Shown here piece by piece: positions 9,005-17,177 of a DNA stretch of 64,000 nucleotides. Below the pieces are notes generated by a model. It made no database searches and had not been told where the DNA came from. It saw only the letters and a program-made list of their open reading frames with translations. Source of the stretch: Microbacterium sp. 10M-3C3 (GTDB lineage Bacteria > Actinomycetota > Actinomycetes > Actinomycetales > Microbacteriaceae). The stretch is taken from positions 1,488,001 to 1,552,000 of the forward strand of contig NZ_CP034245.1 in the NCBI RefSeq assembly GCF_003931875.1, in the 5' to 3' direction. The translations under genes were made by a program, and so were the position numbers. Within the stretch, counting starts at the first letter, position 1. The number at the start of each line of letters is the position of its first letter.

Positions 9005-9895
9005 TCACGCGGTGAGCAACCACCACCAGATGAGCAGCAGCGTCGCGCCGAACCCGGCGATCTGATTCACCCACAGGAAGCGATCCCAGCCGGCTGTCGC
9101 GCGCTCGGCCGTCTCGTCGGTCACCGACCGGTACGGCCACACCACGACGAGGTAGGGCACGACCAGCAGCGCCGCGAGCTGTCCCGGCCACGCCGTTGCG
9201 AGCATCGCGACGCCCGCGAGCGCGTAGCACGCGAGCGCGAAGCGCACGGTCCAGCGCGCGCCCCGCGCCGTCGCAATCGAGGAGATGCCGGCGGCGCGGT
9301 CGGCGACGACGTCCTGCACCGCGCCGAACGCGTGCGAGGCGACGCCCCACAGGGCGAACGCGACGACGATCACGAGCAGCTGCCACGTCCACGTCGCTCC
9401 GGCGAGCACGAACCCATACACGGCGGGGGAGAAGAAGTGAATGCTGCTGGTGACGGAGTCGGCGAACGGGCGCTCCTTCAGCCGCAGCGGGGGCGCGGAG
9501 TAGAACACCACGAAGAAAAGGCTCGCCGCGAGCACCAGCCACGACCACGGCGTGCCCAGGATCACGAGCGCCACGACGAAGGGCGCGCACGAGATCCCCG
9601 CCGCCCACAGCGTGATGCGGTGCATCCGCCGATCGAGGACCGCGCCGTGCGTGCCGCCCTTGCGCGGGTTGCGGAGGTCCGACTCGTAGTCGAAGACGTC
9701 GTTGATGCCGTACATCGCGAGGTTGTACGGGACGAGGAAGAAGAGCACGCCGATCACGAAGGCGGCGTCGATGTGCCGCGTGGAGAGCAGGTACGCGGCG
9801 GCGAACGGGTAGGCCGTGTTGATCCAGCTCACGGGACGCGACGAGACGAAGAGCTCCTTCGCGACCGAGCGGGCGGACAGCGCGCTGTCGTTCAT
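9005..9895 (-). CDS. crtEb: Lycopene elongase/prenyltransferase (UbiA family), C50 carotenoid synthesis
   Basis: 296 residues from ATG 9895, which overlaps the stop of crtYf (ATGA). A UbiA-superfamily membrane prenyltransferase with about eight hydrophobic helices. The first Asp-rich motif is NDVFDYESD (NDxxDxxxD) and the second is around DVVADRAAG. As the last gene of a crt operon with two small cyclase subunits, it should add C5 units to lycopene to give flavuxanthin-type C50 precursors, as CrtEb does in Corynebacterium glutamicum. It is convergent with the UPF0182 gene, 29 bp apart. Confidence 0.92.
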   Translation of the reverse strand: MNDSALSARSVAKELFVSSRPVSWINTAYPFAAAYLLSTRHIDAAFVIGVLFFLVPYNLAMYGINDVFDYESDLRNPRKGGTHGAVLDRRMHRITLWAAGISCAPFVVALVILGTPWSWLVLAASLFFVVFYSAPPLRLKERPFADSVTSSIHFFSPAVYGFVLAGATWTWQLLVIVVAFALWGVASHAFGAVQDVVADRAAGISSIATARGARWTVRFALACYALAGVAMLATAWPGQLAALLVVPYLVVVWPYRSVTDETAERATAGWDRFLWVNQIAGFGATLLLIWWWLLTA

Positions 9896-10200
9896 GCCGG
9901 CGACTCCTCGCCTCGGAGCAAGCAGAACACGGCCGGCACGCCGTAGGCCGCGCACAGCGGGTAGGAGAAGTCCTCGAGCGGCGCGAGCCCGATGCGCAGG
10001 CCGGACAGATGCTGCGGCGGGTAGGTGAACAGGTCGAGTCCGATCATGACGTTGTCGAAGACCGCCGTCAGGGCCAGCAGCGCCACCGCGGCGATCGTCG
10101 AAGCGAGCATGCGCCGCCCGAAGGCGGGGCGGCGAGCCGAGAGCGCCACGACCACGGCGGTGACCGCGAGGAAGGGCAGGATCAGGAGCGGGTAGGTCAC
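9892..10200 (-). CDS. crtYf: C50 carotenoid cyclase subunit (lycopene cyclase domain protein)
   Basis: 102 residues from GTG 10200, which overlaps the crtYe stop (GTGA). One half of the heterodimeric membrane cyclase used by C50-carotenoid producers. It has three hydrophobic segments and the family-typical LAPLEDFSYPLCAAYGVP near the C-terminus (PLEDF corresponds to the PxE(E/D) motif of the cyclase). It acts with CrtYe to close epsilon or beta ionone rings on the C50 chain; the ring type cannot be told from sequence alone. Confidence 0.88.
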   Translation of the reverse strand: MTYPLLILPFLAVTAVVVALSARRPAFGRRMLASTIAAVALLALTAVFDNVMIGLDLFTYPPQHLSGLRIGLAPLEDFSYPLCAAYGVPAVFCLLRGEESPA

Positions 10201-10532
10201 GACGCGCGCTCCGCGCGGCGCGCGCGCGTGCGCACCGCAGCCGACCACACGACGAGAGCCAGGTAGCTCAGGAAGGCGAGGAAGACCGGCTCCTCGAGGG
10301 GCAGGTGCGGCGCGAGGTCGACGCCCACCAGGAGCGTGCTGCCGCCCTTCACGAAGACGCCCGTGATGATGCCCGCGGCATCCCAGAGCAGGAAGAACGC
10401 GGTGCCGATCGCCACGGCGGCGATCGTCGCTCCCGGCGCGCGCCTCACGGCCAGACGCCACCGGAAGTCGATCGCCGCCACGCCCGCGAACGACAGCACG
10501 AGGGCGGCGAGGTACAGTCCCGGCACCGTCAC
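10197..10532 (-). CDS. crtYe: C50 carotenoid cyclase subunit (lycopene cyclase domain protein)
   Basis: 111 residues from GTG 10532, overlapping the crtI stop. It has three membrane segments and the motif LPLEEPVFLAFLSYLALV, where PLEEP is the conserved acidic motif of heterodimeric lycopene cyclases. It pairs with the 102-residue product downstream. A charged RTRARRAERAS tail follows the last helix. The order crtI-crtYe-crtYf-crtEb is that of the decaprenoxanthin cluster of Corynebacterium. Confidence 0.88.
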   Translation of the reverse strand: MTVPGLYLAALVLSFAGVAAIDFRWRLAVRRAPGATIAAVAIGTAFFLLWDAAGIITGVFVKGGSTLLVGVDLAPHLPLEEPVFLAFLSYLALVVWSAAVRTRARRAERAS

Positions 10533-12076
10533 ACCGTAGCGCGGGAGGGCTCCGCGACCGGCCCGGCCGACGTGTCGCCGCGGAGGCGCTTGAGCACGAG
10601 CTCGGCCGAGATGAGACACATGGGGAGTCCGATGCCCGGCAGGGCGGAGGTGCCCGCGTAGTACAGCTCGGACACCTTCCGCGACGCATTGCGCGGACGG
10701 AAGATCGCGCTCTGCCGCAGCGTGTGCGCGAGGCCGAGCGAGTTCCCCCGCCACGAGTGCAGATCGACGGCGAAGTCGCCGGGCGAGATCGTGCGGCGCA
10801 CGACGATGCGGTCGGCCAGGTCGGGGATGCCGCACCATTGCGCGATCTGCGCGATGACGGCGTCTGCGGCCTTCTCGATCGCCGGGTCGCCGTCGCCGTT
10901 CACGCCGCCGCGACCGAGACCCGGATCGGCGGGGATCGGGACGAGCACGAAGAGGTTCTCGTGGCCGGCAGGCGCGACCGAGTCATCGGTCGCGCTGGGC
11001 TTGCACACGTACAGCGACGCCGGCGAGGGCACACGCGGCCGATCGCCGAAGATCGCCTCGAAGTTCTCCCGCCACTCGGGGGAGAACAGGAGCGTGTGAT
11101 GGGCGAGCTCGGGCAGCTCGCCTTCCACGCCGAGGAGGATGAGGAGCGCGCCCGGGCTCGGGGTGCGCGTCGCCCACCACTCTTCGGGATAGGTGCGGTC
11201 GTTCGGCGAAGAGAGCAGCTGCGTCTCGGTGTGGTGCAGGTCGGCGGTCGAGACGACGAGGTCGGCGGCGACCTTCTCGCCGCCGCGCAGGCGCACGCCC
11301 CTGGCGCGGCCGTCCTCGACCTCGATCCGCTCGACGGGGCAGGACGTGCGGATCTCGACCCCGCGGTCGCGCGCGAGAGCCTCGATCGCGCGGATGACGG
11401 CCGTGAACCCGCCGCGCGGGTAGAGCACCCCCTCGTTGAGATCGAGGTGGCTCATGAGGTGGTACAGGCTCGGCACGCCGTACGGCGAGCCGCCGAGGAA
11501 GACGGCGGGGTACTCGAGGATCTGCCGCAGGCGCACGTCCGCGAACCGCGGCTCGACGAAGCCGGCAAGCGTGCGCGTGAGGAGGGGAAGGAGTCGCGGG
11601 ACCTGGCGGAGGAGCGCGGGGTCGCGCAGGCCCGAGGTGGACGAATACGGGTCGTACAGGAACTTCGACACCGCGAGGTCGTACGCATCCGCCGCGGAGT
11701 CGAGGTAGGCGTCGAGGCGTGCGCCGGCGCCCGGCTCGACGCTGTCGAACAGCGCGACGGCGCGAGCGCGGCCGGATTCGACTTCCAGCGCCGACCCGTC
11801 GGCGGAGTACACGCGGTATGCCGGGGTGAGCGGCACGAGGTCGAGCTGCTCGGCCGCCGAGGTGCCGAGGAGGCGGAAGTAGTGGTCGAACACCTCGGGC
11901 ATGAGGTACCAGCTCGGCCCGGTGTCGAAGCGGAACCCGTCGCTCTCCCACGAGCCGGCGCGGCCCCCGACGTCGTCGAGGGCTTCGAAGAGGGAGACGT
12001 CGTGCCCGTCCTGCGCCAGCAGTGCGGCGGTGGCGAGGCCGGCGATGCCGCCGCCGACGACGACCGCGCGGCTCAT
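10529..12076 (-). CDS. crtI: Phytoene desaturase
   Basis: 515 residues from ATG 12076. FAD-dependent desaturase that converts phytoene to lycopene. The N-terminus has the dinucleotide-binding motif VVVGGGIAGLATAALLAQDGHD and then EALDDVGGRAGS. The C-terminus ends in the bacterial CrtI signature YYAGTSALPGIGLPMCLISAELV. The ATG overlaps the crtB stop (ATGA) and the gene's own stop overlaps crtYe, so the operon is tightly coupled. Length is normal for the family. Confidence 0.95.
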   Translation of the reverse strand: MSRAVVVGGGIAGLATAALLAQDGHDVSLFEALDDVGGRAGSWESDGFRFDTGPSWYLMPEVFDHYFRLLGTSAAEQLDLVPLTPAYRVYSADGSALEVESGRARAVALFDSVEPGAGARLDAYLDSAADAYDLAVSKFLYDPYSSTSGLRDPALLRQVPRLLPLLTRTLAGFVEPRFADVRLRQILEYPAVFLGGSPYGVPSLYHLMSHLDLNEGVLYPRGGFTAVIRAIEALARDRGVEIRTSCPVERIEVEDGRARGVRLRGGEKVAADLVVSTADLHHTETQLLSSPNDRTYPEEWWATRTPSPGALLILLGVEGELPELAHHTLLFSPEWRENFEAIFGDRPRVPSPASLYVCKPSATDDSVAPAGHENLFVLVPIPADPGLGRGGVNGDGDPAIEKAADAVIAQIAQWCGIPDLADRIVVRRTISPGDFAVDLHSWRGNSLGLAHTLRQSAIFRPRNASRKVSELYYAGTSALPGIGLPMCLISAELVLKRLRGDTSAGPVAEPSRATV

Positions 12077-12939
12077 CGGATGCTCCGGGGACGCGACGTG
12101 ACGACGGCGCGGGCCGCGAGGGCCACCTTGACGGCGTCGGGCACGCGCACCCGCCCGGCGCGGGCGGGCGTGCGCCGCAGGCGGTGCGAGAGCTCGGCGA
12201 ACAGGTCGTGCGCGGTCGTGACGGCGCGCCGGCAGTCGCGGGGGAGCCGGGGCACGACCGCCGCAGCGGCGGCGAGGTCTGCGTCGATGCGATCGAGCAC
12301 CGTGACGCGGCGCGCGTCGTCGTCGGCGCCGCCGAGGTAGTCCCGGCCGAGGCGACCGGCGTCGTCGTCGAGATCGCGGAGGAAGTTCACATCCTGGAAC
12401 GCCGCGCCGAGGCGCCGCGCGCCCTCGACGAGGTCGTCGGGCGCGGGGCGCGGCGAGGGCCGACCGGCGTTGACGAAGACCTGCAGGCACATGAGCCCCA
12501 CCACTTCCGCTGAACCGAAGACGTACGCGTCGTGCGACCCCGCGTCGTGCGAGGACGTGTCGATGTCGGTGCGCATCGACGCGAAGAACGGGGTCACGAG
12601 GGCGGCGCCGATGCCGCACTCGCGGGCCGTGCGCGCGAACGCGTGGACGACGAGGTTGGAGCTGAAACCGCGCTCGATCGCCCGGAGCGTCTCGGCCTCG
12701 AGGGCGTCGAGCACTTCGCGCTCCTGCTCGGGGGACAGACCTGCGTCGGAGGCCGGCCCGTCCACGATCTCGTCGGCCACCCGGACGAGCGCATACACGT
12801 TGCGCACGTGCGGACGCGGGCGGGGGCCGAGGAGCCGCGTCGCGAGCCCGAACGATGTCGAGTAGCGCGAAATGACGGCGGCCGCCGCATCCGCCGCGGT
12901 GCGATCGTACAGTTCGAGGCCGGTGTACGACGCGCTCAC
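12073..12939 (-). CDS. crtB: Phytoene synthase
   Basis: 288 residues from GTG 12939. Condenses two geranylgeranyl diphosphates to phytoene. Squalene/phytoene synthase motifs are visible: RYSTSFGLATRLL, DEIVD (first Asp-rich motif, residues about 56-60), YVFGSAEVVGLMC and LRDLDDDAGRLGRDYL (second Asp-rich motif). The start overlaps the prenyl transferase stop and the end overlaps crtI. Confidence 0.95.
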   Translation of the reverse strand: MSASYTGLELYDRTAADAAAAVISRYSTSFGLATRLLGPRPRPHVRNVYALVRVADEIVDGPASDAGLSPEQEREVLDALEAETLRAIERGFSSNLVVHAFARTARECGIGAALVTPFFASMRTDIDTSSHDAGSHDAYVFGSAEVVGLMCLQVFVNAGRPSPRPAPDDLVEGARRLGAAFQDVNFLRDLDDDAGRLGRDYLGGADDDARRVTVLDRIDADLAAAAAVVPRLPRDCRRAVTTAHDLFAELSHRLRRTPARAGRVRVPDAVKVALAARAVVTSRPRSIR

Positions 12940-14003
12940 GGCACACGCTCCCGGACCGCTTCGACCAGGTCGAGGAGCATCGCCCGTGCCGGGTCGGGCA
13001 GCAGCGAATCGACCACGAGTCCGCGTGCCTCGGCGAGCGTGTCGGCGATGAGCTGCTCGAGGCGCTCTCGCGCGCCGGATGCCGCGAGCGCCTGCTGGGC
13101 GGCGCGCACGGCGACCGGCCCGGTGTGGGCCTGAGCGAGCGCGTCGCTGACCTCGGGCCAGCGGTCGCTCTCGCGCGCGAGGGCGATGAGCGGCGTGCGC
13201 TTGGCCTCGCGGAGGTCGCCGCCCTCACCGCGTCCGGCCACGTCGGCGGGGCCGAAGGCGCCGATGAGGTCGTCGGCCAGCTGGAAGGCGAGCCCGAGGC
13301 GCTGCCCGACGCGGCGCAGCGTGGTGCGAGCGCCCGTGGGTGCGCCGGCGAGCACGGACCCGGCGACCAGGGGCGCGCAGAACGAGTACTCCGCGGTCTT
13401 GTTCGCGGTGGCGACGAGGATCGCGTCGGCGGCCACCCCGTCGTCCGCGATCACGGCGTTCTCGACGTCGGCGAGCTCGCCGGCCGCCGAGACGACGACG
13501 GCATCCTCGACGAGGTCGAGCAGGTCGCGCCGGGTCTCGCCGGGGGCGTCGATGCTCGCGACGAGGCGGACGGCCTCGTGCAGGAGGAGGTCGCCCGCGA
13601 GGATGCCGGCGGCGTCGCCGAGCAGCGCCGAGCCCGCCGCATCCGCCCCGAGAGCGCGGCCGCGCGCGCGGAACTCGCCGCCGACGTTGGGCATGCCGCG
13701 TCGCTCGATGTCGTGGTCGATGACGTCGTCGTGGACGACGAAGGCGGTATGGAGCAGTTCGAACGCCGCGGCGACGGAATACACCGCCGGGTCGTCGAGG
13801 TCTCCGCCCAGCGTGTGGAACGCGGCCACGACGAGCGTCGGGCGGAAGCGCTTGCCGCCGTCGGCGGCGCGTTCGATGGCCTGTCCCAGCGCAGCGGAGG
13901 ACGGGTCGATGCGGGCCATCCGCTCGCGCAGTCGCGCGGTCGCCTCGCCGATCGCGGTGTCGATCGCCGCGCGGGCGGCCGGCGCGGTGGGGAGGGCGAT
14001 CAT
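12936..14003 (-). CDS. crtE: Polyprenyl (geranylgeranyl) diphosphate synthase
   Basis: 355 residues from ATG 14003, overlapping the idi stop. A trans-isoprenyl diphosphate synthase with GGKRFRPTLV, the first Asp-rich motif HDDVIDHD and a second motif FQLADDLIGAFG, in which DDLIG replaces the common DDxxD. This variant is frequent in actinobacterial GGPP synthases. In the operon it supplies C20 substrate to CrtB and is probably the equivalent of CrtE/IdsA of Corynebacterium. Confidence 0.93.
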   Translation of the reverse strand: MIALPTAPAARAAIDTAIGEATARLRERMARIDPSSAALGQAIERAADGGKRFRPTLVVAAFHTLGGDLDDPAVYSVAAAFELLHTAFVVHDDVIDHDIERRGMPNVGGEFRARGRALGADAAGSALLGDAAGILAGDLLLHEAVRLVASIDAPGETRRDLLDLVEDAVVVSAAGELADVENAVIADDGVAADAILVATANKTAEYSFCAPLVAGSVLAGAPTGARTTLRRVGQRLGLAFQLADDLIGAFGPADVAGRGEGGDLREAKRTPLIALARESDRWPEVSDALAQAHTGPVAVRAAQQALAASGARERLEQLIADTLAEARGLVVDSLLPDPARAMLLDLVEAVRERVP

Positions 14004-14551
14004 GACGCGCGGCGACTCTCGCGCGGCGCGCCGAACAGACGGAGCTGCTCGGCCTGCAGCACGAGCCACGGGCTGAACACCCAGGGCGTCGCCTCCAGTG
14101 CCGTCGCGAGATCGATCGGGTCGACCCACTGCGCATCCACGACCTCGAGCGGGTTCAGCTCGGGCACGTCGGTCGTGCGCGCGGTGTAGACAGGGCAGAT
14201 CTCGTGCTCGACGATGCCCGTCGCATCGGTGGCGCGGTAGCGGAACAGGGGCAGCGCGAGCTGAATGTCGGTGAGCGTGATGCCGAGCTCATGCGAGGCG
14301 CGGCGGTGCACGGCCGAGATGACCGGCTCGGCGGGGCGCGGGTGCCCGCAGAACGAATTGGTCCACACGCCCGGCCAGGTCTTCTTGCTCAGCGCGCGGC
14401 GCGTGACGAGAACCTGACCCTCGTCGTTGACCACATGGCAAGAGAATGCGAGATGCAGCGCGGTGTCGGTACCGTGGACGCTGCTCTTGGGAGCTGTTCC
14501 GATCTCCCGGCCGTCGTCGTCCAGCAGAACGACATATTCGGTCTCGATCAC
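14000..14551 (-). CDS. idi: Isopentenyl-diphosphate delta-isomerase, type 1
   Basis: 183 residues from GTG 14551, with AGGAGG at 14561-14556 four bases upstream. A Nudix-fold isomerase that interconverts IPP and DMAPP. The catalytic Cys lies in TNSFCGHPRP and the metal-binding Glu residues are in RRASHELGI and VEHEICPVY. First gene of the carotenoid operon: six further genes follow with 4-base overlaps. The promoter faces the MarR gene at 14624. Confidence 0.95.
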   Translation of the reverse strand: MIETEYVVLLDDDGREIGTAPKSSVHGTDTALHLAFSCHVVNDEGQVLVTRRALSKKTWPGVWTNSFCGHPRPAEPVISAVHRRASHELGITLTDIQLALPLFRYRATDATGIVEHEICPVYTARTTDVPELNPLEVVDAQWVDPIDLATALEATPWVFSPWLVLQAEQLRLFGAPRESRRAS

Positions 14552-14565
14552 AGCGCCTCCTGTTT

Positions 14566-14580
14566 GCTAGTTTATCTAGC
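14566..14580. promoter_or_regulatory. Palindromic operator candidate in idi/marR divergent promoter
   Basis: GCTAG-TTTAT-CTAGC is a perfect 5-bp inverted repeat, with flanking TT/AA extending it partly (TTGCTAG...CTAGCGAA). It is AT-rich in a GC-rich setting. On the minus strand TAAACT (14573-14568) inside it is a good -10 for idi, so a bound MarR protein would block the carotenoid promoter. The function is inferred from position. Confidence 0.6.
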
Positions 14581-14623
14581 GAATGAGCTCGATGATACAA
14601 GTCGCGGAGAGGGAGTGTCCATC

Positions 14624-15094
14624 GTGACACGGGCTGTTGACATCCGGGCGCAGGGGCGCTCTGCGGTGACCGCCGCTCTCTCCGCGGTGCGGGCACTCAG
14701 CGACGCGCTGGATCGCATGAACGGCAGCATGAAGAGCGATATGGAGATGAACGCGACCGATCTCGCGGCGCTGCGCATGCTGATCGTCCGGGAGCACCGT
14801 GGCGAGTCGGTGAGCCCGCACGAGATGGCGCGTCACCTGCGGATCTCGACGGCCTCGACGACGAAGCTCCTCGACCGGCTCTCGGAGGCGGGGCATATCG
14901 AGCGCCGCCCGCACCCGTCCGACCGTCGCGCGCGCGTCGTGGCATTGACGGATCACTCGCGCAGCGTCTTCTACGAACACCTCGGGGCCCACCTGCACGA
15001 CATGAGAGGGGTCGTCGAGCGGTACAGCGACGACGAGCTGGCGCTCATCACGCGCTTCATCGACGAGCTCTCCGCGTCGATCGACCCCGCCTGA
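14624..15094 (+). CDS. MarR-family regulator, probable repressor of the carotenoid operon
   Basis: 156 residues if started at GTG 14624, chosen because GGAGAGGG at 14606-14613 lies 10 bases upstream. GTG 14615 is in frame but sits too close to that site. The winged helix-turn-helix runs over VSPHEMARHLRISTASTTKLLDRLSEAGHI, followed by the wing RRPHPSDRRARVVALT. It is divergent from the idi-crt operon. C. glutamicum CrtR is a MarR protein in the same arrangement that responds to geranylgeranyl diphosphate; orthology is inferred from context. Confidence 0.87.
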   Translation: MTRAVDIRAQGRSAVTAALSAVRALSDALDRMNGSMKSDMEMNATDLAALRMLIVREHRGESVSPHEMARHLRISTASTTKLLDRLSEAGHIERRPHPSDRRARVVALTDHSRSVFYEHLGAHLHDMRGVVERYSDDELALITRFIDELSASIDPA

Positions 15095-15100
15095 CGGCGG

Positions 15101-16435
15101 TCAGAAGGGTGGGGCGCCGGGTGGAGGGTCGGGTTCGTCTCTGAAGATGACGTATCGCTCGGGTGGGTCGGTGGACACTCTTCCGTGGGGGCTGGTCCAG
15201 CGGATGCTGCCGTCCCGGAGCTGCATTGGTTTCCAGGGTTTCTCGGTCTTGAGGGTGTGGTGGCGTTTGCAGAGGCAGGCGAGGTTGCACGCGTCGGTGG
15301 GGCCGCCGAGGGCCCAGTCGCGGTTGTGGTCGCGGTCGCAGTGGCGGGCGGGGCGTCGGCATCCGGGGAAGCGGCAGTGCATGTCGCGCGCGGCGAGGTA
15401 GCGGTCGAGGTTCGCGGGTCGCCGGTAGGTGTCGGTCGCGAGGACGTGTCCGTGGATGGGGTGGGTGAGGATCCGCTCCCACGACGACGCCCCCGCGAGC
15501 AGGCATCGGGCGGTGTCGGCGTCGACCGGGATGGCGCCGTCGAGGGTGGCGCCGCGGTCGGCGAGGCCGGCGGCGGTGAGGGCGGGGATGACGATCGACG
15601 CGCGCGCCTGGATGGCGGCGAGCCCGCCGGCCGGTCCGGTGATCGCGCCGGTGGTGGGGTCGATGGTGGGTCCGCCCGTGAGGAGCAGGTCGATGGCGAC
15701 GTCCGCGCGGATCTGGTCCAGGTTCCGCTGGTCGTAGACCGCGTCGTCATCCTCGGTGTCACCCTCGGGCGCGGCGACCTGTACGGTCTTGGTCTCGTGG
15801 GCTTGCTGGGTGAGCCGGTCCCAGATGCCTTCGGCGAGGACGGTGGGCGCGATCATGCCCAGTTCGGACATGCCCTCGCCCCGGCGCTGCATCCACACCG
15901 TCCGCCCCTTCACCGCCTCCCGGTGCCGTTCCGTGATCGAGCGGGGGTGCAGTTCTTCGACGACCTGTTCGGCGAAAGTGCGTGTGGCCGGTGCCGTGAC
16001 GAGGAACGCCCGCTCCAGCACGGTGCGTTCGTACAGCGCCCGCGTGTCGGGGTCGACGAGGTCGCGGCCTTCCTCGACGATGACCATCGCGTGCCGCGCC
16101 GAGATCCGGCTCTCCGCCAAGGCGTCGAGGGTGGCGGGGTAGTCCTCGACCAGTTCGAGGGCGGCGTGCATGCGGTTCTGGATCGCCCGGTCATGCACCC
16201 GGAGCGCGGTGCCGATCTCCGACGCGATCGAACGCTCTTCGACCTCCCGCATCCGCGTCTCGACGGACTGTGTGGCCGCACGCTTCTTCGCGATGCGCAG
16301 CGCCGCCGCGAGCCGGACGATCTCGTCCGCTTCGATCTGCGCGATCGCCTCGTCGTCTGTGATCAGCCCATCGATCAGTTCCGCGAGCGCGACGTCATCC
16401 TCGTCGGGATGAGCGATGCTCGCGGTCCTGGTCAT
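15101..16435 (-). CDS. DUF222 domain-containing HNH endonuclease
   Basis: 444 residues from ATG 16435. The N-terminal and central DUF222 region (residues about 30-330) is followed by a C-terminal HNH nuclease domain: CRFPGCRRPARHCDRDHNRDW, then NLACLCKRHHTLK, with the paired cysteines and the H-N-H residues present. These proteins occur in many copies in actinobacterial genomes; their biological role is unknown. Nothing around it suggests an intron, intein or phage. It is convergent with the MarR gene (6 bp apart). Confidence 0.9.
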   Translation of the reverse strand: MTRTASIAHPDEDDVALAELIDGLITDDEAIAQIEADEIVRLAAALRIAKKRAATQSVETRMREVEERSIASEIGTALRVHDRAIQNRMHAALELVEDYPATLDALAESRISARHAMVIVEEGRDLVDPDTRALYERTVLERAFLVTAPATRTFAEQVVEELHPRSITERHREAVKGRTVWMQRRGEGMSELGMIAPTVLAEGIWDRLTQQAHETKTVQVAAPEGDTEDDDAVYDQRNLDQIRADVAIDLLLTGGPTIDPTTGAITGPAGGLAAIQARASIVIPALTAAGLADRGATLDGAIPVDADTARCLLAGASSWERILTHPIHGHVLATDTYRRPANLDRYLAARDMHCRFPGCRRPARHCDRDHNRDWALGGPTDACNLACLCKRHHTLKTEKPWKPMQLRDGSIRWTSPHGRVSTDPPERYVIFRDEPDPPPGAPPF

Positions 16436-16484
16436 GTGCTCACTCTCGCACCGACCTCCGACATCGATCCGCGTGCGGGGTGCC

Positions 16485-16563
16485 CTTCGTCTCGGTCGCT
16501 GCGCTCCCGCGCTCCCGGCCCTGCGCCCGCACTCGATCGCTGCGCGAGCGCAGCGAGACGAAG
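16485..16563. repeat. Inverted repeat of a REP-like element (CTTCGTCTCG ... CGAGACGAAG)
   Basis: The left arm at 16485-16506 (CTTCGTCTCG, GTCG, CTGCGCTC) pairs with the right arm GAGCGCAGCGAGACGAAG at 16546-16563, with a 4-base insertion in the left arm. The core resembles the TTCGTCTCGCTGCGCTC element that I recall as common between genes in Microbacteriaceae. It lies downstream of the small membrane protein gene and may end its transcript. Confidence 0.55.
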
Positions 16564-16581
16564 CGTCGTCGCGAGAGCGGG

Positions 16582-16938
16582 TCAGGCGACGCCGGCGCCG
16601 ATGCCCCACAGCGGCGCCACGAGCCACGCACCCGCGATCAGGACCGCGGTGGCGACGAGCACCGCCGCGTCCATCCATCGAGACTGCCACCGCACGAGTC
16701 GGCGGACGAGCGTCGCGAGCAGGATGAGCCCTGCGAGGCCCGCGCCCGCGACGAGGACCCAGCCGCCCAGCCACGCGATCGTGGCGATGGCCTCATTCGC
16801 GTCGAGCGCCGCAGGCGACCCCGCAGACTCGATCCATAGCGCCCGGTAAGCGAACAGGGACGCCACACCCACGACCGCCGAAGCGAGAGCCGCCACAGCG
16901 ACGGGCGAGGGCCGAAGAGCCGTCGTCCGGGTGCCCAC
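16582..16938 (-). CDS. Small hypothetical membrane protein
   Basis: 118 residues from GTG 16938. Three to four hydrophobic segments: VAVAALASAVVGVASLFAYRAL, AIATIAWLGGWVLVAGAGLA with GLILLATLV, and AAVLVATAVLIAGAWLVAPL. A basic patch (RRLVRWQSR) lies between the last two. I recognise no family. TACTCT at 16950-16945 sits exactly at -12 to -7 of the GTG, supporting this start over an ATG 48 bases upstream. Confidence 0.65.
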   Translation of the reverse strand: MGTRTTALRPSPVAVAALASAVVGVASLFAYRALWIESAGSPAALDANEAIATIAWLGGWVLVAGAGLAGLILLATLVRRLVRWQSRWMDAAVLVATAVLIAGAWLVAPLWGIGAGVA

Positions 16939-16944
16939 GCGAGA

Positions 16945-16950
16945 AGAGTA
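16945..16950 (-). promoter_or_regulatory. TACTCT -10 box, leaderless geometry
   Basis: Minus-strand TACTCT ends 7 bases before the GTG at 16938; no ribosome binding site is visible. Confidence 0.5.
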
Positions 16951-16971
16951 TCGGCGGCGATACGCGTGCAG

Positions 16972-17002
16972 AAGGCCCCGGATCACGAGGATCCGGGGCC
17001 TT
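16972..17002 (-). terminator. Hairpin terminator downstream of tRNA-fMet
   Basis: AAGGCCCCGGATC (16972-16984) and GATCCGGGGCCTT (16990-17002) form a perfect 13-bp stem with a 5-base loop, 8 bases after the tRNA 3' end on the minus strand. The flanking TT is short, as is usual in GC-rich actinobacteria. Confidence 0.8.
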
Positions 17003-17009
17003 CCGTTCG

Positions 17010-17083
17010 TTGCGGGGACAGGATTTGAACCTGCGACCTCTGGGTTATGAGCCCAGCGAGCTACCGAGCTGCTCCACCCCGCG
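17010..17083 (-). tRNA. Initiator tRNA-Met (CAT)
   Basis: A 74-base cloverleaf on the minus strand with anticodon CAT in loop CTCATAA. The initiator marks are present: the unpaired C1-A72 end of the acceptor stem and three consecutive G-C pairs (GGG/CCC) in the anticodon stem. The discriminator is A and CCA is not encoded. A TAGAGT -10 lies upstream and a strong hairpin downstream. Confidence 0.95.
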
Positions 17084-17095
17084 GCACAAGAGAAA

Positions 17096-17101
17096 ACTCT
17101 A
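17096..17101 (-). promoter_or_regulatory. -10 box of tRNA-fMet
   Basis: Minus-strand TAGAGT lies 12 bases before the tRNA 5' end, followed by a T-rich stretch. TTCGTG about 18 bases further upstream is a weak -35. Confidence 0.55.
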
Positions 17102-17177
17102 GCACGGATGCGGCGGGGGCACGAATCGGCGCCGCCGCCCGTTGCCCTCGGCGAGCTCCGGCCGGGAGGATCGCTCC

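Noticed and set aside
6021..9608. Very long open frame antisense to the UPF0182 gene (and similar ones at 18480-22670 and 43971-48128 on the minus strand)
   Set aside because: The translations are Arg/Asp/His/Val-rich with no domains and lie opposite well-supported genes; long antisense frames are expected at this GC content.
15101..16435. Mobile element or homing endonuclease because of the HNH domain
   Set aside because: DUF222/HNH proteins are ordinary multicopy actinobacterial genes; there are no flanking repeats, integrase or interrupted gene here.
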